Assembly: GCF_007991175.1 (NCBI RefSeq) | Contig: NZ_BJXV01000012.1 | Coordinates: 106,741 to 170,740, forward strand | Source: Halovibrio variabilis | Lineage (GTDB): Bacteria; Pseudomonadota; Gammaproteobacteria; Pseudomonadales; Halomonadaceae | Direction of reading: 5' to 3' | Length of the DNA stretch: 64,000 nt | Part shown: one piece after another, positions 1 through 8,114 of the stretch | Numbering within the stretch: position 1 is the stretch's first letter | Layout of the letters: every line of letters starts with the position of its first letter | Notes under the pieces: model-generated | Databases searched by the model: none | The model's input: the letters and a program-made list of their open reading frames with translations, nothing else | Told to the model about the DNA's origin: nothing | Program-made: the position numbers and the translations under genes

Positions 1-448
1 CCGCCAGCCAATCGCCAAGCAGCGCGATGCTGCCGTGCCACTGATGTTCACTCCAGTCATCAAGCCTGGCTTGCAGCAACTGCGTCTCACCGGGCAGACG
101 CTGCTGTAACAGCCAGGGGCTCTCAGCGACCAGTGTTTTGCCTTGCTCCAAGCGCTCCCGTTCAAAATAGCCAAGCTCAGCAGCGCTAACCGGAATCAAG
201 GTGAGCTGCAAGGCTAACCGGTCTGAAAAACGCTCAAGCAGGGGGCCACGCTCAGCCCTAGGCGTCTCGGCGAGCCATCGGGTCATGAGCGACATGGGTA
301 ACGCGGCAAGCTGTTCACGGTAGTCTTCGCGGCGCACCTGTTCAATAAAAGAGCGCCCAGCAAAAGCAATCACAAACACCACTAACAGTGCCAAGCCCAG
401 CAACACATAAAAGCGTAAAAACGAGCCGCTACTGAGCACCCGCCGCAT
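1..448 (-). CDS. Sensor histidine kinase, RstB-like, N-terminal part (cut by window edge)
   Basis: Reading leftwards from an ATG at 448 there is an open frame that runs off the window, so about 149 N-terminal residues are visible. It has a short basic start, one hydrophobic segment at about residues 11-28, and then a periplasmic-type sensor region rich in Leu, Arg and Glu. The stop of the upstream response regulator gene lies 20 bp before the ATG, and an AGGAG sits about 6-7 bp before it, so the two genes form an operon. The kinase core itself is outside the window. The assignment to the RstB type rests on the partner regulator and on a similar N-terminal layout; it is moderate. Confidence 0.75.
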   Translation of the reverse strand, partial: MRRVLSSGSFLRFYVLLGLALLVVFVIAFAGRSFIEQVRREDYREQLAALPMSLMTRWLAETPRAERGPLLERFSDRLALQLTLIPVSAAELGYFERERLEQGKTLVAESPWLLQQRLPGETQLLQARLDDWSEHQWHGSIALLGDWLA

Positions 449-468
449 GATGCCGCTCCTTTGAGTGA

Positions 469-1227
469 TCAACTGTCTTTGACGAAGAGATAACCCTTAC
501 TACGCACGGTTTTGATCCGATGAGGCTGATTGGGATCATCGCCAATCTTGGGTCGAATGCGCGATACGCGCACATCAATAGAGCGGTCCTGACCGTCATA
601 TTTAATGCCCCGCAAATCGCTGAATATTTCCTCGCGGGTCAGCACGCGCCCTGCATTGCGAGCCAGCAGCCAGAGCAAATCAAATTCGGCACTGGTTAAG
701 TCGATTCGCTCACCCGAGAGCCTGGCTTCGCGGGTGGCGTTATCTATTTCCAGGTTCTCGAAACGCAGGCGCATTTCACCATTGGGTGCTGGGGCGTCGG
801 CTCGGCGCAGCAGAGCCCGCATACGGGCCAGCAGCACCCGTGGCTGGACAGGCTTTGGCACATAGTCGTCGGCGCCCATTTCAAGACCCAACACTTGGTC
901 AAGGTCATCGGTGCGCGCGGTTAACATCATAATAGGCCCTGCAAAATTGGGCCTTACCCGGCGACAAATCGCTAGCCCGTCTTCGCCGGGTAGCATTAAA
1001 TCTAAAATCACCAAATCGGGTTGTAGCGTCAAGATACGATCAACCCCTTTAGCCCCATCAGCTTCTAGCGTTACCTGGAAACCATTGGCTTCCAAGTAAT
1101 CACGGGTGAGCTCGGCCAGACGCCGGTCATCCTCAATGATCAGGATATGATCTTGACCGGGATAATCAGGTATTACAGACTCTTGCGACTCAAGCGCCTG
1201 AAATTGCTGTTCCAAATGATCTACCAT
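469..1227 (-). CDS. OmpR-family response regulator, RstA-like
   Basis: 252 residues. A receiver domain (about 27-140) shows the acidic pair in IIEDD (33-34), the phosphoacceptor Asp76 in VILDLMLPG, Thr103 and Lys126 in VPKPV. A winged-helix DNA-binding domain follows (about 155-250) with the usual DLTSAEFDLLWLLA and KTVRSKGYLF blocks. It is a phosphorylation-controlled transcription factor working with the kinase encoded just downstream. The N-terminus is about 25 residues longer than usual before the receiver domain. The AAAGG directly abutting the first ATG is too close to be an ideal ribosome site, so the true start could lie further in. RstA is the nearest family I recognise; the regulon cannot be seen. 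Confidence 0.9.
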   Translation of the reverse strand: MVDHLEQQFQALESQESVIPDYPGQDHILIIEDDRRLAELTRDYLEANGFQVTLEADGAKGVDRILTLQPDLVILDLMLPGEDGLAICRRVRPNFAGPIMMLTARTDDLDQVLGLEMGADDYVPKPVQPRVLLARMRALLRRADAPAPNGEMRLRFENLEIDNATREARLSGERIDLTSAEFDLLWLLARNAGRVLTREEIFSDLRGIKYDGQDRSIDVRVSRIRPKIGDDPNQPHRIKTVRSKGYLFVKDS

Positions 1228-1461
1228 CCTTTTTATACACTCCGCTTATAGGCAGTTTATCTTCTCACCCGCTCACCCTTTACTAACGCAGATGACCTCT
1301 TAATGGTCCACAGGATAACCCAGAACACTTAAAACACCCGCTTCTGTCGTTACCATTGCGGGCTTATGCGTAAATACGTTTCGGCTAATACTTGATTCTC
1401 ACACCCGCGAGGGCTAGTGTAGAAGAGCTAACTGTCGACACTTTGACAGGAGGAACCTGCC

Positions 1462-1602
1462 ATGAAAAATAGTAACGCCAAAAGTGTGATTAAACGTGTT
1501 TATGTGCCAACCCAGGTGCGCGACCTGCCCAACGGAGAGAAGCTAAAAATTCCCGGGCATTATAAAGCGCCACCGGACGAGGGTAATGACACGATTGAGT
1601 GA
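1462..1602 (+). CDS. Small hypothetical protein, 46 aa
   Basis: An ATG at 1462 follows a strong GGAGG ribosome site (about 1449-1453) at good spacing, and the frame closes with TGA at 1600-1602. The product is basic at the N-terminus and acidic at the end (KRVYVPTQVRDLPNGEKLKI, then KAPPDEGNDTIE), with no membrane segment or signal peptide. A clear rho-independent terminator follows at 1635-1665, so this is an isolated transcription unit of one small gene. I recognise no family. The ribosome site, terminator and biased codon use support it as a real gene. Confidence 0.65.
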   Translation: MKNSNAKSVIKRVYVPTQVRDLPNGEKLKIPGHYKAPPDEGNDTIE

Positions 1603-1634
1603 TTTAGCATTGAGTAATCACTACTCAAGTTACC

Positions 1635-1665
1635 AAAAGGCAGGCCGATTGGCCTGCCTTTTTTT
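1635..1665 (+). terminator. Rho-independent terminator after the 46-aa gene
   Basis: A 12-bp stem AAAAGGCAGGCC / GGCCTGCCTTTT closes a GATT loop, and the run of T continues for seven bases. It ends the plus-strand small gene, and the A-rich left arm lets it also stop minus-strand transcription. Confidence 0.85.
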
Positions 1666-1713
1666 GATTTATCGTTAGATCAATGATGCCAGCGATTCGT
1701 TCACAAACCGCAC

Positions 1714-2241
1714 TCATGGCTCGGGAAGGCTCAACACCATCTCCCCTGCCTGTATTTCAATCGTTAATAGATTTAAAAAACTCATACCGAGCAGTACGAT
1801 ATCCCGTTCCATATTAGGGCTAATCGAGCCCTGAACATTGTGTACTTTCAGCCCCCCTAGCGAAACCTCGTCTAGCTCGGTTAACGACCCTTCAACGCGA
1901 CCATTAGCGGTATTAAACCAAGCGCTGCGGCCTGGCTCCAAGCCAAGTTCGCTGGCCAAATCGGCCGGTATCGCCACATAGGTGGCGCCGGTGTCGAGTA
2001 AAAAGGTCACCGGCTCGCCGTTAATTCGCCCCGGCGCCTCAAAGTGCCCAGCACGATTTCGCTGTAAAGTGACCGGCTCTCCTGTGGGCAGCGTATGCAC
2101 CACATTAGCATTGGGGCGCATCATATCCTCAAGGCCTCCGTGTATCCACCAAGTGCCCACCGCCATTAATAATACCCAGAACAGCAGCATCATAACGATG
2201 CCGCCGCGCTGAGCGGATGGTCTTGCCATGTGCGTTGCCAT
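1714..2241 (-). CDS. Retropepsin-like aspartic protease, TIGR02281 type (membrane-anchored)
   Basis: 175 residues from the ATG at 2241, which has GAGGTGG about 5 bp upstream; a GTG four codons earlier is possible but would place the ribosome site inside the gene. A single hydrophobic segment (about 16-32) anchors the protein, with the rest outside the cytoplasm. The FLLDTGATYVAIP block at about residues 79-91 contains the Asp-Thr-Gly catalytic motif of single-domain clan AA proteases, and the second family block (VLLGMSFLNLLTIEI) is near the C-terminus. Such proteins act as homodimers. The natural substrate is unknown. It precedes nothing obvious in an operon; the MFS gene upstream ends 24 bp before it and may be co-transcribed. 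Confidence 0.85.
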   Translation of the reverse strand: MATHMARPSAQRGGIVMMLLFWVLLMAVGTWWIHGGLEDMMRPNANVVHTLPTGEPVTLQRNRAGHFEAPGRINGEPVTFLLDTGATYVAIPADLASELGLEPGRSAWFNTANGRVEGSLTELDEVSLGGLKVHNVQGSISPNMERDIVLLGMSFLNLLTIEIQAGEMVLSLPEP

Positions 2242-2265
2242 ACTCCACCTCACTGAGGTAAGGCC

Positions 2266-3624
2266 CTAGGCTTTAGGATAGGTGTTTTGCCAGGATAGCG
2301 CGGCCGCCCGGCCGCGGCGCTCATTGACCCCGGCACAAATCAGCATCGCGATGACGAACAGGCCAGCGCATAGCAAGATAGACGCTTGCAAGCCCACCAG
2401 TGTTTGCAATAAACCCAGCATCACTATGCCCAATACGCCCGCCAATTTGTTAGCCAATCCCCAGAAGCCGAAAAACTCCGCGGATTTAGCCAAGGGGGAA
2501 AACAGGCCGACCAAGGCTCTACTCGCCGACTGGCTGGAACCAAGACTAAGCCCCGCTAAGCAGCCGACCACCAGAAACACATATTGCGCTTGCCACTCCA
2601 GGGCAAATTGCCCGTTAAACCACTGAGTCAACTCCGGCGTCGCCCAGATCGCCATAATCGCCAGCACCCAAAGCGCCAGCGTCATCAAATAAGTACGCTT
2701 GGCACCAAGTTTATCCTGTAGCCAACCGAACCCCAACGCCCCCGCCGCAGCGGTAACCTGAACAACAATGAACATGATATTGCGCACGCTTTCATCCCAG
2801 CCAATCACTTGAGCGCCATAGATGAACGCAAACGCAATAATGATGTAAACACCCGCCATCGAGAACAGCAGCGATATTAAAAATACGCTCAGATCTTTGA
2901 AGTAGCGCAATTCATGTAGCGTTCTGGTGACACGCGTCACGGCGATATGGGGATAGGAGACGCCGCGAGGCTCGGGGGTACCCCGCTCTTTCAACCATAA
3001 AAAAGTAGGCATAGCGGTAATCAGGAAAAAACCCGCAGCGAAAGGACCGACCCAGCGGATGCGTTCAAAATTTTCGGCGCTGGCTTCGCCGAGTACCACC
3101 AGGGTAAAGCCCGCCGCGAATAGCCCGCCGATATAACCTAACGCCCAGCCAAAACCGGAAATTTTACCCAATGACGCTGGCGGCCCAAGTTCAGGCAGAA
3201 AAGCGGCAATAAACGACTCACCCATGGAGTAAGCGTAATTAGACAGAATAATCAATATCAGCCCAATAACGACATAGCCGGGCTCCACAAAGTAAAGCAT
3301 CGCCGTGGTCACCACGGTCGCTAAGTAGCTAATCAGCAGAAAACGCTTCTTCTCGGCACGATAGTCCATGATGGCGCCGCACAGCGGCGCGGTGATCACT
3401 ACCATTAGGTAGCTAATGGCCAGGGCAAGGCTCCATAAGAAATTGGCAAGCCGAAAATTATCGCCACGATCTCCCACAATCACAGTGGTAAATAGCTCGC
3501 CAAATACCACGGTAATAATCAGTAGCGTGTAGGCCTGATTGGCAAAATCAAACATTGCCCAGCCGAAGATTTCGCGACGCGACGCGTAGGTATCCGTTAC
3601 TTTAACAGCGTTAGCAGCCAGCAT
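2266..3624 (-). CDS. MFS transporter, UMF1 (Atg22-like) family
   Basis: 452 residues from the ATG at 3624; the open frame extends 17 codons further upstream, but those are Pro/Arg-rich and unlike the family. The signature near the N-terminus, IFGWAMFDFANQAYTLLI, is the WAxxDFANSAY-type motif of UMF1 transporters. About 11-12 hydrophobic segments are visible. The acidic/basic loop DYRAEKKRFLLIS after the third segment and LQDKLGAKRTYLM in the second half are the usual MFS intracellular loops. Bacterial members are probably solute exporters of unknown substrate. A retropepsin-like protease gene lies 24 bp downstream on the same strand. Confidence 0.85.
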   Translation of the reverse strand: MLAANAVKVTDTYASRREIFGWAMFDFANQAYTLLIITVVFGELFTTVIVGDRGDNFRLANFLWSLALAISYLMVVITAPLCGAIMDYRAEKKRFLLISYLATVVTTAMLYFVEPGYVVIGLILIILSNYAYSMGESFIAAFLPELGPPASLGKISGFGWALGYIGGLFAAGFTLVVLGEASAENFERIRWVGPFAAGFFLITAMPTFLWLKERGTPEPRGVSYPHIAVTRVTRTLHELRYFKDLSVFLISLLFSMAGVYIIIAFAFIYGAQVIGWDESVRNIMFIVVQVTAAAGALGFGWLQDKLGAKRTYLMTLALWVLAIMAIWATPELTQWFNGQFALEWQAQYVFLVVGCLAGLSLGSSQSASRALVGLFSPLAKSAEFFGFWGLANKLAGVLGIVMLGLLQTLVGLQASILLCAGLFVIAMLICAGVNERRGRAAALSWQNTYPKA

Positions 3625-3702
3625 TTGAGTTCTCTCGCAGGGGGGAGCCGTAAGCCTAGCAGGTGGCACCGGCAAGACGCTGTCGGCGTTGCCAGTATGT
3701 CA

Positions 3703-3725
3703 ACGCCCGGCGTAAAGCCGGGCGT
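3703..3725. terminator. Hairpin between small membrane protein gene and MFS gene
   Basis: A perfect 9-bp inverted repeat ACGCCCGGC / GCCGGGCGT with a GTAAA loop. No T-run follows on either strand, so it may be a weak terminator or an mRNA-stabilising structure rather than a classical terminator. Confidence 0.4.
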
Positions 3726-3757
3726 CATGATCATGATAGAAACAGAAACAGGCATTC

Positions 3758-3904
3758 TTACAGCAGCCAGTGAGCCGCGACAGCGGCAAGGCCAATGACC
3801 AGGGCCGTTAGCACAGCGACCGTTACCGCGCGGTCAAGCCAACGGTCAAAGCCAGCCCTTTTGGGCAACCTTCGGGTTGCCCCATGGCGCTCTTGCCGAG
3901 CCAT
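3758..3904 (-). CDS. Small membrane protein, 48 aa, hypothetical
   Basis: The minus-strand frame from the ATG at 3904 to TAA at 3758 gives a basic N-terminal half (MARQERHGATRRLPKRAGFD) followed by one hydrophobic helix (about 27-47, VTVAVLTALVIGLAAVAAHW). The layout is that of a single-pass inner-membrane small protein. The ribosome site is poor (GCGACGG at about 9 bp), and a GTG two codons earlier is another possible start. No family recognised. A hairpin follows at 3703-3725. Confidence 0.45.
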   Translation of the reverse strand: MARQERHGATRRLPKRAGFDRWLDRAVTVAVLTALVIGLAAVAAHWLL

Positions 3905-4328
3905 TAGCACCGTCGCTTCATGTGTTATTGCTCCCCTAACAAAGCACTGATCGAGTCACACCAAGACCCACTATTAAGACCTACTATTAAGACTAACTAT
4001 TAATGCGCTGATTGACCACACTGGGAGCATGGCGCAGACGCTCTTCTTCACCTCTGGACTCATAGAATAGCTCAGCCTCGAAGGCGTCAGCGCGGACAGC
4101 ACCGATGCCGACTGAAAACCGGTCAAACCACCTGATGCCATCAGCCCACCCTCAGATGACGCGCTTGTACAGCGGAGTACGCTACCCGTTGAAAAACGTA
4201 ACCGCATTCTAGGGCTCAGATTGTCCTGTGATTATTTCCGGCTACGTCCAACATTGCCTCCCTGCCCCACATTGAACTTGCGGCCACTAGCGGGTTCCAA
4301 TGGTAGCGAATAACCGATGGAGGCTTAT
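3905..4328. other. Intergenic stretch with possible gene remnant
   Basis: No convincing gene. On the minus strand a 77-codon frame (3974-4207) opens, but its composition is Ser-rich and not protein-like. In another minus-strand frame, about 3977-4150 reads as a more credible C-terminal tail (WFDRFSVGIGAVRADAFEAE, then ELFYESRGEEERLRH) but has no start codon and a stop directly before it. This could be the decayed end of a former gene. The last 20 bases carry the ribosome site of the next plus-strand gene. Confidence 0.3.
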
Positions 4329-4679
4329 ATGCCACAAATGAATCGCGACCAACGCAATGCGGCATGGCAAGCGGCTAACCAATGGCGTGCACGTGCAGCG
4401 AAGACCCAACCGACCGGCTTGGCGGGCAGTTTAAAACTACTCTTCACGTGGCTGGCCTTTGGCGCGCTAATGATAGTCGGCGTGGTATTTGGCCTGTTTT
4501 TCTTATTAATTGGCTGGGCCATGATGCCGTTTGTACGCCATAAAATGAAAAAGCGTATGGAACAAATGCGCGCTCAGCAGGCGCAAGATATCGGCGGCGG
4601 CCATGCCGACCCTGCAACACGTCCCGGTCATCAGGACGTGTTGGAAGGCAGTTATGAAGTCAAAGACGATCAGCGCTAA
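4329..4679 (+). CDS. Hypothetical single-membrane-region protein, 116 aa
   Basis: The start ATG at 4329 has GGAGG 5 bp upstream (4319-4323); an ATG four codons earlier overlaps that ribosome site and is less likely. The N-terminal 30 residues are polar and Arg/Gln-rich, a long hydrophobic stretch covers about residues 35-67 (possibly a helical hairpin), and the tail is basic then acidic and Gln-rich (KMKKRMEQMRAQQAQD). No enzyme motif. The stop TAA overlaps the stop TAG of glnE on the other strand by 4 bp, so the two genes converge with shared final bases. Confidence 0.7.
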   Translation: MPQMNRDQRNAAWQAANQWRARAAKTQPTGLAGSLKLLFTWLAFGALMIVGVVFGLFFLLIGWAMMPFVRHKMKKRMEQMRAQQAQDIGGGHADPATRPGHQDVLEGSYEVKDDQR

Positions 4680-7648
4680 GGCCTGTTCGCTGTATTAGGT
4701 TCCAGAAAACGCTGCCAGAGCGCGATAATTATCTCGCGATGGGCGTGAAACGCTTCACCCTCAGCGCGGGCTTTTTCACCGGTGAGCGCCGCCCGGTGAA
4801 TCGCGCTGCGATAAGCCAAATAGGCTTCGCGTAGGCGCTCTGCTTCTTCACGGGGTAAGTGCCCCGCTTCCGCCAGCACCTCTAAGATACGAATATTATC
4901 GCTATAGGTGAGTAACGCAGGGGTTTGGTGGGCCAGGGCCAACACCGCGTATTGGCAGAGAAATTCGATATCGACCATACCGCCGGCATCGTGCTTTAAG
5001 TTAAAACTGTCACTGGCGTTTTTACTGCCCAAGTGATCGCGCATTTTCTGGCGCATCTTAACCACCTCTTCGCGCAACGCGGCGTTATCGCGCTGGCTAC
5101 CTAGAATATCCCCGCGCAGCTGCCTGAATCGCTCGGCTAGCGCCTCGCTGCCCGCCACCACACGTGCCCGCACCAAAGCTTGGTGCTCCCAGGTCCAGGC
5201 ATTCTGGCGCTGATAGTCAGCAAAGGCTTTTAGTGAGGTCACCAACAGGCCAGAGTTACCCGACGGGCGTAGGCGCATATCCACCTCGTAAAGACTACCC
5301 GCCGGTGTCACCGCCGTCAGTAGGTGGATAATCCGCTGGCCCAAGCGGGTAAAAAACAGTGGCGTATCAATGGGTCGCGGGCCGTCGGTAACGTCTTTAC
5401 CGTCGCTGTCGTGAATAAACACAAGATCCAAATCGGAGCTGTAACCCAGCTCGATCCCCCCCAGTTTGCCGTAGCCGACAATCAGAAACTCAGCCTCACG
5501 CGCATTCAGTCCTTCAGGAACGCCATGCTTGCGAGTGATATGCTTCCACGCCATGGCTAATACCGCGTCTAAAATCACTTCAGCAATATAGGTTAAGTAA
5601 TCACTTACGTTCATCAAGTGGCGCGTACCCGCGACATCCGAGGCCGCCACGTGCAGCGTTTGGGCATGCTTGAATACCCGTAGCGCCTCAAGCTGCGCCT
5701 CTTCATCATCCTCCGGCAGGCGATTCAGCGTTTGCCGGAGTTCATCGGCCAGGCGCGCTTTATCGGCGGGCGTATACAGCGTTTCCGGGGTGAGCAGTTC
5801 GTCGAGCAGGATGGGGTACCGCGCCAGCTGTTCGGCGATCCATGGGCTGGCGGCACACAGATGCATTAGGTGCTCCAGCGCCTGGGGATTCTCGCGCAAA
5901 AGCGCCAGATAGGCGGTGCGTCGCAGCACCGCTTCGATCAACGGCTGAACCCTGGCCAGCGCAACATCCGGCGCGTCGCTGTCGGCTACCGCATCCAGCA
6001 ATAGCGGCATCAACGCATCCAAGCGCTCAAAACCAATCCGCTGCATGCTCTGTACTTGACGTGAGTGGTAGAGGCTATGCAGCCTTTTCAAGGCTTTGTC
6101 GGGTTCGTTAAAGCCCGCTTCGGCGAGGTGCGCGTTGGCTTCCTCCGGCTCTAACTCGCCACGCCAAATAAGCCGCCACTGAGCCAAACCCAGCTGGTTA
6201 TCAACGTTGGCTTCCTCGACATCCTCTTCGGGGTCGGCAATCACCGCGTCAAAGTGCTGACGCACCCTTTCGCGTACTTCATCCAACTGGGCGATTAACC
6301 CCGGCCAGTCTTCATGGCCCATGGCGAAGGCCACCCGTTCACGATCATCATCATCGCTGGGTAGGGTTTGTGTTTGGCGGTCTTCCAGCGCCTGAAGAGC
6401 ATGCTCCACATCACGCAAAAAGGCGTAATCGGGCAGCAGCTCATCGACCACGTTTTGCGGTAACAGGCCTAGCTCGGGCAAGCGCTTGAGCGCGGTTTTC
6501 AGCGAGGTAACCTGTAGCTCTGTATCGCGGCCGCCACGGATCAGTTGAAACGCCTGCACCACAAACTCAACCTCGCGAATACCGCCGGGGCCGAGCTTGA
6601 TATTGTTTTGCATGCCCTTGCGCTTCACTTCGCGATTGATCATTGCCTTCAATTCGCGCAGCGACTCAATGGCGCCAAAATCCAGATATTTGCGATAAAC
6701 AAAGGGTCGCAGCCCGGCAAGTAGCTCGTCGCCCGCGTCTCGGTCGCCCGCCACGGGGCGCGCTTTGAGCATCGCGTAACGCTCCCATTCGCGGCCTTGA
6801 TCCTGGTAATAGCTGGAGAGCATGGCAAAACAGCCCACTAGCGGGCCGCCGTCGCCCAATGGCCGCAGACGCATATCGACGCGGAAGGCGAAGCCGTCGG
6901 CGGTCATGGCATCCAGCGCGGCAATCAACTTTTGCCCCAGCTTAGTGAAATACTCCTGGTGCTCTAAGGGCTTACGGCCACCTTGGGTTTCGCCTTTTTC
7001 GGGGAAGGCAAAGATCAGGTCGATATCAGAGGAGAGATTCAATTCCCCCGCCCCCAGCTTGCCCATGCCCAGAATCACCAGACGCTGCGGCGTTCCGTCC
7101 TGGCGCGGAGCCGGCAAGCCCCAACGCGGCGCGTAAAACTGCTCAAGCCACGTTAATGCTGCGTCTAAACACGTTTCGGCAAGCGCGGATACCGCCTGCG
7201 CGGTATCCCACATGCGATAACCGCTAGGACGATTAAGGTCGCGCCAAACAATAGCCAGCATGCGCTTACGACGAAAACGCCGCATCGCCCGCTGCATGGC
7301 TTCCTCGTCGGCGGCGTGCTCAAGCAATTCATCCAGCCAGCCGGCAAGTTCCTCACGTCCTGGCTGGATGTCCAGTTCACCGCCAATATCCAGTTCAACC
7401 AGCCACTCGGGGTAACGCGCCAGGGTATCCAGCGCAAAGGTTGAAATGGCCAGCACCCGCGCAAGGGCCTCGCGTCGCGGCTTAGCAAGCGCCTGCCAGC
7501 TACTGGAAGGCAATTCCTGCTGGGTCATATCGGCGACATTGTCGGCCTGTTCCAGCGATTCGCTTAACCGCTCCCAAGCGGCTCGGGTCGCGGTATGTAA
7601 CGACGCTGGCAGCGCTGCCAACGGCAAAAAATTGTCGTTCAGTTGCAT
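4676..7648 (-). CDS. glnE: Bifunctional glutamine synthetase adenylyltransferase / adenylyl-removing enzyme
   Basis: 990 residues from the ATG at 7648 (GAGGTGG 5 bp upstream; a GTG two codons earlier is less likely). Two homologous nucleotidyltransferase halves are visible: the N-terminal deadenylylase half with LNLSSDIDLIFAFPEKGE and the C-terminal adenylylase half with LGYSSDLDLVFIHDSDGKD. Each carries the S-D-x-D metal-binding pair and is followed by a long helical region. The enzyme attaches AMP to, and removes it from, glutamine synthetase in response to PII and glutamine, so it sets nitrogen assimilation. Length matches the family. A diacylglycerol kinase gene lies about 60 bp upstream. 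Confidence 0.97.
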   Translation of the reverse strand: MQLNDNFLPLAALPASLHTATRAAWERLSESLEQADNVADMTQQELPSSSWQALAKPRREALARVLAISTFALDTLARYPEWLVELDIGGELDIQPGREELAGWLDELLEHAADEEAMQRAMRRFRRKRMLAIVWRDLNRPSGYRMWDTAQAVSALAETCLDAALTWLEQFYAPRWGLPAPRQDGTPQRLVILGMGKLGAGELNLSSDIDLIFAFPEKGETQGGRKPLEHQEYFTKLGQKLIAALDAMTADGFAFRVDMRLRPLGDGGPLVGCFAMLSSYYQDQGREWERYAMLKARPVAGDRDAGDELLAGLRPFVYRKYLDFGAIESLRELKAMINREVKRKGMQNNIKLGPGGIREVEFVVQAFQLIRGGRDTELQVTSLKTALKRLPELGLLPQNVVDELLPDYAFLRDVEHALQALEDRQTQTLPSDDDDRERVAFAMGHEDWPGLIAQLDEVRERVRQHFDAVIADPEEDVEEANVDNQLGLAQWRLIWRGELEPEEANAHLAEAGFNEPDKALKRLHSLYHSRQVQSMQRIGFERLDALMPLLLDAVADSDAPDVALARVQPLIEAVLRRTAYLALLRENPQALEHLMHLCAASPWIAEQLARYPILLDELLTPETLYTPADKARLADELRQTLNRLPEDDEEAQLEALRVFKHAQTLHVAASDVAGTRHLMNVSDYLTYIAEVILDAVLAMAWKHITRKHGVPEGLNAREAEFLIVGYGKLGGIELGYSSDLDLVFIHDSDGKDVTDGPRPIDTPLFFTRLGQRIIHLLTAVTPAGSLYEVDMRLRPSGNSGLLVTSLKAFADYQRQNAWTWEHQALVRARVVAGSEALAERFRQLRGDILGSQRDNAALREEVVKMRQKMRDHLGSKNASDSFNLKHDAGGMVDIEFLCQYAVLALAHQTPALLTYSDNIRILEVLAEAGHLPREEAERLREAYLAYRSAIHRAALTGEKARAEGEAFHAHREIIIALWQRFLEPNTANRP

Positions 7649-7708
7649 AACCACCTCGCTACCAAGCGCCTCGCGCTGGGTTAAAAAATGCGGGAATTTA
7701 ACATCAGC

Positions 7709-8080
7709 TTAGCTAAAGAACTTTTCCCAGCCTAATAGCCCCCAGGTAACGCCCGCCATGATCAGCGACAGCATTACCGCCGCCGAACCAATATCCTTGG
7801 CACGCCCTGAAAGCTCATGATGCTCAGAACCAATGCGGTCGACCACGTTTTCTATCGCACTATTGAGCAGCTCTACTATCAGCACAAAAAACAGACTACT
7901 CACCAGCATCAGCCAACTGACAGGGCCCTCCCCGATCCACCAAGCAAGCGGCAGCATCACCGCCGTAACGCCTACTTCCTGACGAAAAGCCGCCTCGTTT
8001 CTAAACGCCGCTTTCAAGCCTTTCCATGAATAGCGCGTGGAGTGCACTAAATGCGTTAAGCCGGTATGCCCAGGTTTCAT
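7709..8080 (-). CDS. dgkA: Diacylglycerol kinase
   Basis: 123 residues, the family size. The catalytic signature ENVVDRIGSEHHELSGRAKD is nearly identical to the E. coli enzyme, and three membrane helices can be traced (about 35-50, 54-75 and 98-118). It phosphorylates diacylglycerol at the inner membrane, recycling lipid released during periplasmic glycan and lipid A modification. The ATG at 8080 has GAGG about 8 bp upstream. Confidence 0.95.
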   Translation of the reverse strand: MKPGHTGLTHLVHSTRYSWKGLKAAFRNEAAFRQEVGVTAVMLPLAWWIGEGPVSWLMLVSSLFFVLIVELLNSAIENVVDRIGSEHHELSGRAKDIGSAAVMLSLIMAGVTWGLLGWEKFFS

Positions 8081-8114
8081 TCACATTGCCTCAACTTGTC
8101 AGCGTAGAGTTGCT

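Noticed and set aside
3974..4207. 77-codon minus-strand frame
   Set aside because: Ser-rich, non-protein-like composition and no ribosome site; another frame in the same place looks more coding but lacks a start.
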